NCBI GenBank assembly: GCA_016124945.1
Contig: WGMT01000088.1
Location: forward strand, 28,105 to 92,104
Direction: 5' to 3'
From: a bacterium
GTDB taxonomy: Bacteria > Chloroflexota > Anaerolineae > Caldilineales > Caldilineaceae
Length of the DNA stretch: 64,000 nucleotides
Shown: positions 18,840 to 28,021 of the stretch, in pieces
Layout: every line of letters begins with the position of its first letter
How positions within the stretch are numbered: position 1 is the first letter of the stretch
Translations under genes and position numbers: made by a program
The notes under the pieces: generated by a model
Databases searched by the model: none
Told to the model about the DNA's origin: nothing
What the model saw: only the letters and a program-made list of their open reading frames with translations

Positions 18840-18939
18840 AGTCGGCACTCATCGTAGGAGGTTGCCTATCGATCGTATAGCCTTTCGGTCGATTCAATCG
18901 TCATCGAACATTACATTGTCTATCTGAGGAGGTAGGGAA

Positions 18940-20628
18940 ATGGCACGCGCTCGATCTTGGCTAGGGAGATTTGTTCTGCTTGGGGTCCTCGTTTTTGTTT
19001 TGGCTGCTTGTGCGGTCTCGCCCAGCACCACCACACCCGCTGTCGATTCTGAGAACCAACCCGCTGCTACAGCAAGTGAAGAAATGTCATCAGAACCGAT
19101 GGATTTAACGGTTGGGGATGTCTTCTTCTACAATCTGGGTTTTGATCCACCTTTGGTTGCCTCATTCTTCGAGTACCGTGTCGCTTCGCAGCTCTATGAC
19201 AGACTCACCGCTTGGGATGGTCAAGCGTTGGCTGGGGGCGGGGCTGCCACGCCGGCACCAAGTGTTGCCGAGTCATGGACTCTTTCAGACGATGGACTGG
19301 AATATATTTTCACGATCCGCTCAGGCATCGAGTTTTCATCAGGTCGCCCGCTAACTGCATCATCTGTGAAAGCTTCGTTTGAACGAACCATTGCTGTGCT
19401 TGAAACGGCAGGGACAATCTCCCGATTTGGCTGGCTAACTTCGGTTACCGGCATGGAAGCGCCCGACGACAGTACCTTCGTGCTGACACTGGCAGAGCCG
19501 TATGCACCACTGCTTGCGGCCCTGGCGTCGGTGAACTTCGGCATTGTTGACGTAGAAGAAGCAATGGCCAATGAAGTTGACGGCGACCGTGGCGCAGCCT
19601 GGATGGCGCAGCACTCAGCAGGCAGTGGTCCTTTTGTCTTTGAAGAATTTACGCCTGAACAGCGACTGGTCTTACGACGCAGCCCCACCTACTGGGGCGG
19701 CTTTGACAATGTCCAACCGGCATTTGAACGGGTGATCTTCGCCCACATTCCTGAAAATGCGACACGTGAGCTGATGATCGGCTCCGGCGAATTGGACATT
19801 GCCTTAGGCCTCGATCCAACCTCGCTCACTGTGCTGGCAACAAACAGCAATGTCCGGGTTGAACAGTTCCCGACCCTACAAACATGCAACTTCCTGGTTG
19901 ATTTGCGTGCAGAGCAGATCGCGACCAATTACCCCAAAGTCTTGCAGGCGCTTCGTTACTCGATTGATTATGAAGGATTCCGCAACATTGTGGCGGGTGG
20001 ACTGGCGCAAGTTCGTCTGACGAACTTCCTCCCAGGCATGGCCGGCTACGACGCGGCACAGGACAGCGCCTATACATTTGACCCAGAGAAAGCGAAAGCG
20101 CTCCTGGCCGAAGCAGGTTATGCCGATGGTTTCGAGGTGACGATCCAGAGCCGTCCTGGCGGTTGTGGCTCGGTGAGCTATGCCAGAGCGTCAGAGTTCT
20201 GGCAGCAAAATCTGGCTGAGGTTGGAATTACGGCGCAGATCATCGAGACAACCGGCGCCAATTTCTGGGGTTCGATTATCGAAGGCACCTTCCGCGACTA
20301 TGGCTTGAGTGTAGTCGGTGCAACCTTCCTCGATGCCGACCAGCCGGCCACGGTACGTGCCGTACAGGAATCGCAACTGCTGGGCTGGAAGGAGATCAAT
20401 GCCGAGGCGGCCACCCGCGCCGAGGAATTGACCACACAAGGACGGGCAGAATCGGATCCTGCGGCGCGGCAAGCCATCTACGCAGAGATTGCGCAACTGA
20501 TGCTGGATTCTTCGCCCTACATTACATTCCTGCAAGTACAGGATGCGGTGACCGTCGAAAGCTCGTTGAGCGGCCTGGTGTCTGTGCCGGGCTTCTTCCC
20601 GATTGAACTACGCTATGTGAACAAGTAG
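18940..20628 (+). CDS. ABC transporter substrate-binding lipoprotein, SBP_bac_5
   Basis: A 562-residue binding protein with a Sec-type lipoprotein signal (RSWLGRFVLLGVLVFVLAAC, Cys at 24) and a Ser/Thr/Pro-rich linker. The family-5 core is clear: SWTLSDDGLEYIFTIRSGIEF and the ligand-binding body with ALRYSIDYEGF. ATG at 18940 follows GAGGAGGTAGGGAA, a very strong ribosome site that fits a highly expressed binding protein. It belongs to the peptide/opine/nickel family and precedes its two permeases. No ATPase gene accompanies them in the window, so ATPases must be supplied elsewhere (possibly shared with the 2365-4436 pair). Confidence 0.9.
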   Translation: MARARSWLGRFVLLGVLVFVLAACAVSPSTTTPAVDSENQPAATASEEMSSEPMDLTVGDVFFYNLGFDPPLVASFFEYRVASQLYDRLTAWDGQALAGGGAATPAPSVAESWTLSDDGLEYIFTIRSGIEFSSGRPLTASSVKASFERTIAVLETAGTISRFGWLTSVTGMEAPDDSTFVLTLAEPYAPLLAALASVNFGIVDVEEAMANEVDGDRGAAWMAQHSAGSGPFVFEEFTPEQRLVLRRSPTYWGGFDNVQPAFERVIFAHIPENATRELMIGSGELDIALGLDPTSLTVLATNSNVRVEQFPTLQTCNFLVDLRAEQIATNYPKVLQALRYSIDYEGFRNIVAGGLAQVRLTNFLPGMAGYDAAQDSAYTFDPEKAKALLAEAGYADGFEVTIQSRPGGCGSVSYARASEFWQQNLAEVGITAQIIETTGANFWGSIIEGTFRDYGLSVVGATFLDADQPATVRAVQESQLLGWKEINAEAATRAEELTTQGRAESDPAARQAIYAEIAQLMLDSSPYITFLQVQDAVTVESSLSGLVSVPGFFPIELRYVNK

Positions 20629-20683
20629 CCGTCCTGAATTGGGATTCACGGCGTTGTTCATTCAGGTAGGTTGAGCCAGAATC

Positions 20684-20730
20684 TTCACACTCTTGCATGT
20701 ATGCAGTTTTGTGACATGCAAGAGTGTGAA
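20684..20730 (+). terminator. Perfect 17-bp stem-loop between binding-protein and permease genes
   Basis: TTCACACTCTTGCATGT (20684-20700) is followed by a 13-nt loop and its exact reverse complement (20714-20730). It sits between the binding-protein gene and the first permease gene. With no U-tract it is more likely a 3'-end stabiliser or attenuator than a full terminator. It would favour more binding protein than permease. Confidence 0.7.
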
Positions 20731-20762
20731 CTATCTATTCAATTCGCCAAAGACGAGCGCAC

Positions 20763-21776
20763 ATGGCCTCTTTCATCTTACGTCGCTTGATGCTACAGAT
20801 CTTCGTCTTGTTTGGTCTGTCGTTGCTGACCTTCATTTTAATGTTCTACCTGCCCGGCGATCCTGCCGCTTCACTGGCTGTCAGTTCGGGCAGTGCGTTG
20901 AGCAGAGATACTGTAGAGATGTTTCGGGAGCGCTGGGGGCTGGATCGTCCGTTCCATGAGCAGTACCTGACCTATGTGGGCAACATCTTGCGCGGCAACT
21001 TAGGGATGTCGTTAGCAACAAATCGCCCGATTGTGGATGAGTTGCGTATGTTCTTCCCGGCAACCCTGGAATTGGCGTTGGCTGCCGGCCTGATCGCCTT
21101 TGTGGCCGGTGTGCCTGCTGGTATTATGTCGGCCGTCTGGCGCAATTCATGGATCGATCACACTGTTCGCGTTATCTCATTGTTTGGCGTCTCCATGCCG
21201 ATCTTCTGGGTGGCCATTCTTTGCCTATACCTCTTCTACTTTCAATTGGGCTGGTTCCCGGCGGCCCAGCGCATCGGGCTGACCATGTCCCCGCCGCCAA
21301 CCGTTACTGGACTTTACACGGTTGACAGCATCTTTGCCGGTGATTGGCGGCTTCTACGCGTGTCGATACACCATCTGATCCTGCCGTCTGCGCTGCTGGC
21401 TTTTTCTGCGGTGGGATTGATTGCTCGCATTACCCGCGGCAGTATGCTTGAGGTGTTGAGCACAGACTATGTGCGCACAGCCCGCGCCAAAGGGCTGCCA
21501 CAGATCTCTGTGCTGTTTCGCCACGCCCTACGCAATGCCATGATTCCCACGATGACAGCACTAGGCTTGTTGATTGGGAGTCTGTTGTCGGGCGCGGTGT
21601 TGACTGAAACAATCTTCGCCTGGCCTGGGATCGGACGGTTTGCCGTGCAGTCAATCTTTGCCCTTGACCGTCCCGTGGTGATCGCCGTAACGCTGTTGAT
21701 TGGGGTGGTCTACTCGTTTGTCAATCTTGGTGTTGATATTATCGTAGCCTATCTCGATCCACGGGTGACCTACTAA
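20763..21776 (+). CDS. ABC transporter permease (DppB-like)
   Basis: A 337-residue membrane protein of normal DppB length. N-terminal ILRRLMLQIFVLFGLSLLTF, the family motif WGLDRPFHEQYLTYV, six predicted helices, and the EAA loop RTARAKGLPQISVLFRHALR followed by SGAVLTETIFAWPGIGR are typical. It starts after the stem-loop at 20684-20730 and its stop overlaps the start of the next permease gene (TAATG), so the two are translationally coupled. Substrate class cannot be decided from permeases. Confidence 0.92.
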   Translation: MASFILRRLMLQIFVLFGLSLLTFILMFYLPGDPAASLAVSSGSALSRDTVEMFRERWGLDRPFHEQYLTYVGNILRGNLGMSLATNRPIVDELRMFFPATLELALAAGLIAFVAGVPAGIMSAVWRNSWIDHTVRVISLFGVSMPIFWVAILCLYLFYFQLGWFPAAQRIGLTMSPPPTVTGLYTVDSIFAGDWRLLRVSIHHLILPSALLAFSAVGLIARITRGSMLEVLSTDYVRTARAKGLPQISVLFRHALRNAMIPTMTALGLLIGSLLSGAVLTETIFAWPGIGRFAVQSIFALDRPVVIAVTLLIGVVYSFVNLGVDIIVAYLDPRVTY

Positions 21777-22690
21777 TGCAGATTCCAGCGTTGAACTCTG
21801 GTGCGCAGCACACAAAGCCGATCCCGGCGAAGTCCAGCACGTCGCGCAGCGTGTGGCATCGGATCCGCCGAACTTTGCGATCACAGCCAACCGGCGCGAT
21901 CGGGCTTGTTATCCTGTTAATCTATGTGGTCGTGACCTTATTGGGTGACTTCATTGCGCCCTATGGTTACGAAAAAATGGGGGTTGGCCCCATCCTTGCA
22001 CCGCCAACGCTGGCGCATCCTTTTGGCACAGACGATTTTGGGCGCGATATTTTCAGCCGCGTGATTATCGGTGGCCGGATTAGCCTGCGGGTGGGCTTAA
22101 TTGTCGTTGTAGTGGCGGGCAGTATCGGCTCGGTGATCGGTTTAATCAGCGGATTCTACGGCGGGTGGATCGACGAAGTGGTCATGCGCATCACCGACAT
22201 CTTTCTGGCTGTGCCGTCTTTGGTGCTTGCGCTGGCGATTGCCACGGCGATGGGACCCAGCATCGAGAATGCCATTATCGGGATTGCCGCTGTTCGGTGG
22301 ACCACCTACGCCCGTTTGATGCGCAGCAGTGTGTTGGTTGAGAAAATGCAGGACTATGCACTGTCGGCGCGCGCCGTTGGCGTGCCTACCTGGCAGATCC
22401 TGTTTCGGCATTTGCTGCCCAACAGCTATACACCTGTCCTTGTACAGGCAACACTGGACTTTGGCATGGCGATCCTGTTGGCGGCAGGGTTGAGCTTTGT
22501 TGGCGCTGGGGCACAGCCACCAACACCGGAATGGGGGGCGTTGGTCTCATCGGGGCGCAAATTTGTACAATCGGCCTGGTGGGTTGCTACCTTCCCTGGC
22601 CTGGCGATTTTCGGCGCCGTGCTCTCGTTCAATCTGGTAGGGGACGCGCTGCGCGATGCACTGGATCCCAGGTTGCGGCATGAGTCTTAA
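21776..22690 (+). CDS. ABC transporter permease (DppC-like)
   Basis: A 304-residue partner permease with a cytoplasmic N-terminal tail, LILLIYVVVTLLGDF-like first helix region, the HPFGTDDFGRDIFSRVIIGGRISL motif characteristic of DppC, and the EAA loop SARAVGVPTWQILFRHLLP. It overlaps the upstream permease gene by one base. No ATPase genes follow; instead the operon continues with catabolic enzymes. Confidence 0.92.
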   Translation: MQIPALNSGAQHTKPIPAKSSTSRSVWHRIRRTLRSQPTGAIGLVILLIYVVVTLLGDFIAPYGYEKMGVGPILAPPTLAHPFGTDDFGRDIFSRVIIGGRISLRVGLIVVVVAGSIGSVIGLISGFYGGWIDEVVMRITDIFLAVPSLVLALAIATAMGPSIENAIIGIAAVRWTTYARLMRSSVLVEKMQDYALSARAVGVPTWQILFRHLLPNSYTPVLVQATLDFGMAILLAAGLSFVGAGAQPPTPEWGALVSSGRKFVQSAWWVATFPGLAIFGAVLSFNLVGDALRDALDPRLRHES

Positions 22691-22737
22691 TTCAGTCATC
22701 CTAACAAAACCACAATCACCATTGGCATAGGAATGAT

Positions 22738-24168
22738 ATGGCATCAAACCTGTTGGCCGGCGTAGGACGCGTCAACATCACCCCACCCCTGGGTGTGGAC
22801 ATTATGGGAACCTCGCGGCGCTGGCAACATGCCCAGGGCATCCACGAGGATCTGCTGGCGACTTGTCTTGTGTTGCGGGCGGAGGCAACTTGTGTGGTTT
22901 TGGTCTCTTGTGATCTTCTCGTGATCCCCGATCCCACGGCTCAGGAGTGGCGCACGCGCATTGCCCAGATCGTAGGCACAGAGCCAGGCTGTGTGCTGCT
23001 CGGCTGTACCCACACACACAATGGGCCGGCGACTTCACCCCACATGCCCAAAATTGGCGGCGATCAAACGAGCCTGAATGCTGCCGAACACGCTTATATC
23101 GCCCATCTCGGCCATCAACTGGAGAGCGCGGCGTTTGCTGCCACTTCAGCTTTGAAACCGGCGCGCCTTGCCGCGGGCGTCGGCAAAGCGGATCTCAACA
23201 TCAACCGCAGAGAGATGCTGCCCGACGGGCGCACCGTCATCGGGCGGAATATTGATGGTCCTTGCGATGAGGATGTGAGTGTGTTGCGCATCGACACAGA
23301 GGACGGCGCGCCGCTGGCCGCAGTGGTCACCTACACCTCGCATCCTGTCATCTCACCCCATAGTCACCTCATCAGCCCAGATTTTGTGGGATCAACCCGG
23401 CGCGTCGTTGAACAACTGACCAGCGCGCCACTCTTGTTTTTCACAGGCGCCGCCGGGAACATCAACAACCGCAATTATCTCGAAACAGATTTACGAATTG
23501 TCGAGCGTGTAGGCCGTCAACTCGGCTGTGAGGCAGCACGTGTCTTCCTGGGGTTGAAACCACAGCCGACTGAAGTCAGACCAGATTTCATCCAGTCTGT
23601 ATCCAGCTTGAAGATTTACCCAGAGGTGCCGGTTGACGAACCAGCCATCCGCTGTATGGCTGTAGCCAATGCTGATCTTCAGCTAGACCTTGAGCCTTTG
23701 CCGACTGTCGAAGAAGCCGAACAGATTGCCGCGGAAAAACAACGGATCGTGACGAAATTGACAGAGGAAGGCGCCGAGAAGACAGCCATCAATCCTGCCA
23801 TTTATCAGTGGCTGTGGGCGCAATCTACGCTGAACGGCATGCGCACAGGTGCAGCGCCGACGTCGATTCACGCCGAGATTCAGGTGATGCGCATAAACGA
23901 CATAGCCCTGGTGGCTGTGCCTGGGGAAGCGTTCGTTGAAATCGCATTACAGGTAAAAGCCCAGTCGCCTGCCGTCACCACCATTTTCGTTGGGTATGCC
24001 AACGGCGCGATTGGTTATATCCCCATGCGCGAGGATTACACACGGGGTGGCTATGAAGTGCGTGAGGCCCACAAAGGGTATGGTCTCCCGGCAGCCCTGG
24101 GGCGCGGTTCAGCAGAACAGATCGTCGACACCTGCTTGCAGTTGCTGCGCGAACTATGGGAACAGTAA
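22738..24168 (+). CDS. Neutral/alkaline ceramidase-like amidohydrolase (copy 1)
   Basis: A 476-residue protein related to the N-terminal catalytic domain of neutral ceramidases: VGRVNITPPLGVDIMG at the N-terminus, the zinc-site HTH in LLGCTHTHNGP, a conserved Gly-rich FFTGAAGNINN, and AVPGEAFVEIALQVK near the end. It lacks a signal peptide and the C-terminal immunoglobulin-like domain, so it is cytoplasmic and probably acts on an N-acyl or related amide other than bulk ceramide. A second, diverged copy lies at 26673-28001 in the same operon. The true substrate is unknown; import by the adjacent peptide-type transporter is a reasonable guess. Confidence 0.8.
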   Translation: MASNLLAGVGRVNITPPLGVDIMGTSRRWQHAQGIHEDLLATCLVLRAEATCVVLVSCDLLVIPDPTAQEWRTRIAQIVGTEPGCVLLGCTHTHNGPATSPHMPKIGGDQTSLNAAEHAYIAHLGHQLESAAFAATSALKPARLAAGVGKADLNINRREMLPDGRTVIGRNIDGPCDEDVSVLRIDTEDGAPLAAVVTYTSHPVISPHSHLISPDFVGSTRRVVEQLTSAPLLFFTGAAGNINNRNYLETDLRIVERVGRQLGCEAARVFLGLKPQPTEVRPDFIQSVSSLKIYPEVPVDEPAIRCMAVANADLQLDLEPLPTVEEAEQIAAEKQRIVTKLTEEGAEKTAINPAIYQWLWAQSTLNGMRTGAAPTSIHAEIQVMRINDIALVAVPGEAFVEIALQVKAQSPAVTTIFVGYANGAIGYIPMREDYTRGGYEVREAHKGYGLPAALGRGSAEQIVDTCLQLLRELWEQ

Positions 24169-24222
24169 AGAGTCAATCAGAACGATCAAACTCGGCTGAA
24201 AAGGCCGGAAGGATGACACCTT

Positions 24223-25605
24223 ATGGCGATGCTGTCTACAAAATCACTGCCTGAACTGAGCGACAACGAGGTGCCTGTTGTCCACACCGAATTGCCAGGT
24301 CCGAAATCGCGTGCGTTGTGGGAGCGGGAACGGATCTACAGTTCACCCGGCCTATCGGCGCTGGCGACCCTGTCACAGCTTGTGTTGGACGAAGGGTATG
24401 GCGCTTTGATCCGCGATGTGGACGGCAACGTCTTTATCGACTTCTCGATGGCCATGATTGGGGTCAGCACAGGCCATCTCCACCCCAAGATCACCGCCGC
24501 CCTCCACGAAGAATTGACGCACTTCCTTCATACCTATGACATGGCAAGCACGGCACGTGTAGAATTCTTTGAGCTTCTGGCTTCCATCATGCCCGAGCAG
24601 TTGCGCATGTTTCAGATGTATAGCGGCGGCACCGAAACCGTTGAAGCCGCGCTGCGTCTGGCCAAATCGGCCACGGGGCGTTATGAATTCATTGGCCTCT
24701 ATCGGGGTTTTCATGGCAAGTCGATGGGATCCCTGGGCCTGATGGGTATTGGCTACAAAAATGGCTTTGGTCCGCGTGCGCCTGGCTTCATGCTCACCCC
24801 CAATGCCTACTGCTACCGCTGCCCCCTGAAACTCACCTATCCAAGTTGTGGCGTCGCCTGTGCCGACATGATCGAAGAGGTCTACGCCAATGAATCTATG
24901 GGGCAGGTGGCCGGTGTGGTGATCGAGCCGATTCAGGGCGCTGGGGGCATTATCGTGCCGCCGGCGGAATTTATGACAAAGATCGCCGACTTCTGCCGCC
25001 GCCAGGGTTTGCTCTTGATCGTAGACGAAATCTTCTCCGGCGGTGGCCGTACCGGCAAGATGTGGTCGTTCGAGCATTTCGATATAGCACCCGACATTGT
25101 CACCTTGGGCAAGGGGATTGGCTCTGGGTATCCTGTGGGCGTGGTGGCATCTTCTGAACCGGTGATGCGAGAAGCCCCCTGGGCACAACCGGGCGGCGGA
25201 TCCACCACCTTTGGTGGAAACAACATGGCGGCGCGGGCGGCCCAGGCCACACTCCAGACGATCCTGGAAGAGGGGCTAAGTGAGCACGCTGCCGCTCTAG
25301 GCGCACACATGCTCACGCGGCTGCGTGAGATGCAGGCTCGTCATCCAATCATGGGGGATGTACGGGGATTGGGGCTTGTCCTTGGGGTTGAGTTTGTACG
25401 CGACCCGGTAACGAAGGAAGTGATTAGTGCACAGGAAGCAGCGTTTCTCTTCCACGCCTGCCTGCGACGTGGCCTCATGTTGCCCACTGCCACATCCACC
25501 TTGCGTATCATGCCGTCGTTGGTGATCAGCCAGGAATTGGCAGACAAGGGGCTGGATATTCTGGAGGAAGGCATCGATGAATTGGAAAAATGGATGGAAA
25601 TCTAG
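24223..25605 (+). CDS. Class III aminotransferase (PLP-dependent)
   Basis: A 460-residue fold-type I aminotransferase. The Schiff-base lysine is K297 in TLGKGIGSGYPVG; the cofactor Asp is in LLIVDEIFSGGGRTG; the substrate loop MYSGGTETVEAALRLAK and the GFHGKS motif are typical of omega-aminotransferases and 2,2-dialkylglycine-type enzymes. A Cys cluster YCYRCPLKLTYPSCGVAC sits mid-protein. It probably transfers an amino group from an amine or amino acid freed by the ceramidase-like enzymes to a 2-oxo acid. ATG at 24223 follows the first ceramidase-like gene by 54 bp. Confidence 0.88.
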   Translation: MAMLSTKSLPELSDNEVPVVHTELPGPKSRALWERERIYSSPGLSALATLSQLVLDEGYGALIRDVDGNVFIDFSMAMIGVSTGHLHPKITAALHEELTHFLHTYDMASTARVEFFELLASIMPEQLRMFQMYSGGTETVEAALRLAKSATGRYEFIGLYRGFHGKSMGSLGLMGIGYKNGFGPRAPGFMLTPNAYCYRCPLKLTYPSCGVACADMIEEVYANESMGQVAGVVIEPIQGAGGIIVPPAEFMTKIADFCRRQGLLLIVDEIFSGGGRTGKMWSFEHFDIAPDIVTLGKGIGSGYPVGVVASSEPVMREAPWAQPGGGSTTFGGNNMAARAAQATLQTILEEGLSEHAAALGAHMLTRLREMQARHPIMGDVRGLGLVLGVEFVRDPVTKEVISAQEAAFLFHACLRRGLMLPTATSTLRIMPSLVISQELADKGLDILEEGIDELEKWMEI

Positions 25606-25645
25606 CGGTGTCTTTGCATCCACAACCGAGATCGGGGGGAATCCT

Positions 25646-26140
25646 ATGTCGCTTGCTGAGGCTGTGCTTCAAGAACTGAAAAAGTGTGACGTCCACTGGC
25701 TAACCTGGTTGCCCGATAGTGAGACAAGCACGATGTATCAACTGATTACCAGTGATCCGGATCTCCAACTGGTTCAGGTCTGCCGAGAAGATGACGCGAT
25801 TGGGGTATGCTCGGGCTTGCTCAAAGGTGGCGCAAAAGCGGCTGTACTGATCCAAAACACAGGACTGATGAATGCAGTGGATGCCCTGCGCGGTATCCCC
25901 ATTCGCGAGCGCCAGCCGATGCTTTTGCTCGTTGGTTACCGAGGCTATCGCGGACTTGTTGAGAAAGCCGCCGTTGTTGATACAGCCGCCATCTACACCG
26001 AACCGCTCCTGAATGCCTATGGTGTGCCCTACTACCTGATCGACGGTCCTGCGCAAATAGGGCGCATCAGCCTTGCCTATGCCGAAGCCGAACGAAGACA
26101 GGGCCCTGTGGTGGCCCTGATTACACGCGAATATGAGTGA
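25646..26140 (+). CDS. ThDP decarboxylase, alpha (pyrimidine-domain) subunit, sulfopyruvate/phosphonopyruvate decarboxylase-like
   Basis: A 164-residue single-domain protein matching the N-terminal pyrimidine-binding domain of ThDP enzymes (HWLTWLPDSETSTMYQ, the activating Glu in CREDDAIGVCSGL, AVLIQNTGLMNAVDAL, GYRGYRG). Its partner follows 9 bp downstream. This split arrangement is that of sulfopyruvate decarboxylase ComD/ComE. ATG at 25646 has GGGGGAATCCT in front; an earlier in-frame start would overlap the aminotransferase gene. The natural 2-oxo acid is not known here and need not be sulfopyruvate. Confidence 0.82.
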   Translation: MSLAEAVLQELKKCDVHWLTWLPDSETSTMYQLITSDPDLQLVQVCREDDAIGVCSGLLKGGAKAAVLIQNTGLMNAVDALRGIPIRERQPMLLLVGYRGYRGLVEKAAVVDTAAIYTEPLLNAYGVPYYLIDGPAQIGRISLAYAEAERRQGPVVALITREYE

Positions 26141-26149
26141 GGTTAAGGG

Positions 26150-26635
26150 ATGAAACGTTCTGATGTGCTTTCGTTGTTGAGCCAAAGACGTAGCGAAGAA
26201 TTTGTTGTCACCACCATGAGTACGTTCCTGGAATGGCCTCGTTACTCGAAGAGTGAATTGGATCACTACGACGGCGACGCCATGGGGCAGGCGTCCGCGG
26301 TCGGGCTGGGCATGGCCCTGGCACAGCCCAAGCGCCCCGTTTGGGTGCTAAACGGAGACGGCAGTCAGTTGATGGCGCTTGGCTCTCTGATCACAGTCGC
26401 CAACATGGCGCCGCCCAATCTGTTTATCTTCATCTTTCGCAATGATTGTTACGAGATCACCGGCGGGCAACCTCTGCCGGGGCGCGGCCTGATTGACTTC
26501 TCTGCAATTGCCCGTGGCTGTGGTTTCGAGCGCACTTATCGATTCAATGATATCGAGGAGTTAGAGCAATCATTTGCAGAGGTCACCGGCGGCGTCGGCC
26601 CTGTCTTGATCGATCTGTGGATTGAAGCACCCTGA
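26150..26635 (+). CDS. ThDP decarboxylase, beta (diphosphate-domain) subunit
   Basis: A 161-residue protein with the metal-ThDP motif GDGSQLMALGSLITVA...FRNDCYE and the N-terminal DHYDGDAMGQASAVGLGMA. It completes the split decarboxylase with the preceding gene and should form an alpha-beta heterotetramer or higher oligomer. The expected reaction is conversion of a 3-substituted pyruvate to the corresponding aldehyde, which the downstream dehydrogenases could then process. Confidence 0.85.
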   Translation: MKRSDVLSLLSQRRSEEFVVTTMSTFLEWPRYSKSELDHYDGDAMGQASAVGLGMALAQPKRPVWVLNGDGSQLMALGSLITVANMAPPNLFIFIFRNDCYEITGGQPLPGRGLIDFSAIARGCGFERTYRFNDIEELEQSFAEVTGGVGPVLIDLWIEAP

Positions 26636-26672
26636 GTTACATCCAACGTGGTTAAGTCGAAGGAGCATGGAA

Positions 26673-28001
26673 ATGCCTCTCTCTGGTGGTGTGGCTCGAT
26701 TAGACATTACCCCGGTAGCGGGTTTACCTATGGCCGGTTTCCCTCATCTCAATCGGCAGTTGCCCAGTGCGCCGAAAGATACAGCCGGCTACTTCGGTCG
26801 ACAAGGCTATGCAGAGGGTGTTCACGATTCGCTCTACGCGCGTGTATTGGTGTTGGACAACGGCCAACAGAAAGTCGTTTTGATTTCCCTCGATCTGATT
26901 GTGGTAACGCAAGCCATGACGGACGCGATCCGCGCAGCGATCCACGAAGCAATTGGGGTTGTTCCCCATGCAATTTTGATTGGCGCAACCCACACCCATG
27001 CCGGCCCCGATTTATTTGGTTGGGACAGCCCCATCGATCCCAGCGTTCTGACAGAAATGAACAAGAAGATCGTCTCCGCTGCCTGCCAGGCGGATGCCAA
27101 TCGACGCCCCGTTCGCATTGGGTGGGGAGACGGCCAACTGGATGCCATTTCCATCAACCGTCGTGATCCCGAAAATGGCCCGATTGATCCAACCGTAGGT
27201 GTAATGCTCGTTGCCGGCGCCGATGACGATGAGGAAGTGCTGGCAGTCGTCGTCAATTTTGGGGTACACCCGGTGATGCTTTCCGCCGTCAATCTGCTCT
27301 ATTCCGGGGATCTGCCCGGCTATGCCATGACAGCCGTAGAGCGGATCTACCCCAACGCTGTCTCACTTTTCATGAATGGCGCCTCCGGCAACATCAATCC
27401 CATCGCTTACCCCTGGCAAGGCGAACCCAAACAGAATGTCATTCCTGTCTTCCGCGAAGCGTGGCACAAAGGACTCCCACACCCTCGCACGTTTCGCAAC
27501 ACGGCGCGGTTGGGTCACATCCTGGCAAGTGTTGTGGTTAGGACGATTGAGCAGATTGGCAAGATGGAATCAACAATGAGCCTTGGCAGTGCGCGTGAAC
27601 AAACCGCTCTGCCGCTCCGTGAAGCGAGCGAACTGGCCCAATGTCTGGCATTTATGGCGATGGGCGAGGAGTTTGGTCAGGATCAGATTGTCGACGGCAA
27701 CTTTATGACCGAAGTGCAGGCCATTGCGATTGGCGACAGGCTCTATGTCGGGCTGCCGGGGGAACCCTTTGTCGAACTGGGCTTCGAGATCCAGCGACGT
27801 CTTGCGCCGCGGCGCGCCTACATCATCGGCTGCGCCAACGACGATCCACGCTACATTCTGCCGGCGGAAGCCTTTGCGGACAATCGCTATGAAACGTGGG
27901 GCAGCATTTTGGCCAGTGGCAGTGGTGAAATGCTGGTTGAGGCCGCGGTTAAAGTTGCCCAGGCCGCCCAGGCAAATCAAACACAGGTAAATCACGCATA
28001 G
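26673..28001 (+). CDS. Neutral/alkaline ceramidase-like amidohydrolase (copy 2)
   Basis: A 442-residue relative of copy 1: GVARLDITPVAGLPMAG, the HTH zinc motif in LIGATHTHAGPDLFGW, NFGVHPVMLSAVN, FMNGASGNINP and VGLPGEPFVELGFEIQ. Start chosen at the second ATG (26673), seven bases after AAGGAG; an ATG at 26667 is possible. It overlaps nothing and has no export signal. Two such enzymes in one operon suggest two amide bonds, two substrates or a hetero-oligomer. Confidence 0.8.
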   Translation: MPLSGGVARLDITPVAGLPMAGFPHLNRQLPSAPKDTAGYFGRQGYAEGVHDSLYARVLVLDNGQQKVVLISLDLIVVTQAMTDAIRAAIHEAIGVVPHAILIGATHTHAGPDLFGWDSPIDPSVLTEMNKKIVSAACQADANRRPVRIGWGDGQLDAISINRRDPENGPIDPTVGVMLVAGADDDEEVLAVVVNFGVHPVMLSAVNLLYSGDLPGYAMTAVERIYPNAVSLFMNGASGNINPIAYPWQGEPKQNVIPVFREAWHKGLPHPRTFRNTARLGHILASVVVRTIEQIGKMESTMSLGSAREQTALPLREASELAQCLAFMAMGEEFGQDQIVDGNFMTEVQAIAIGDRLYVGLPGEPFVELGFEIQRRLAPRRAYIIGCANDDPRYILPAEAFADNRYETWGSILASGSGEMLVEAAVKVAQAAQANQTQVNHA

Positions 28002-28021
28002 GCATAGAAGGATAGAAATCA

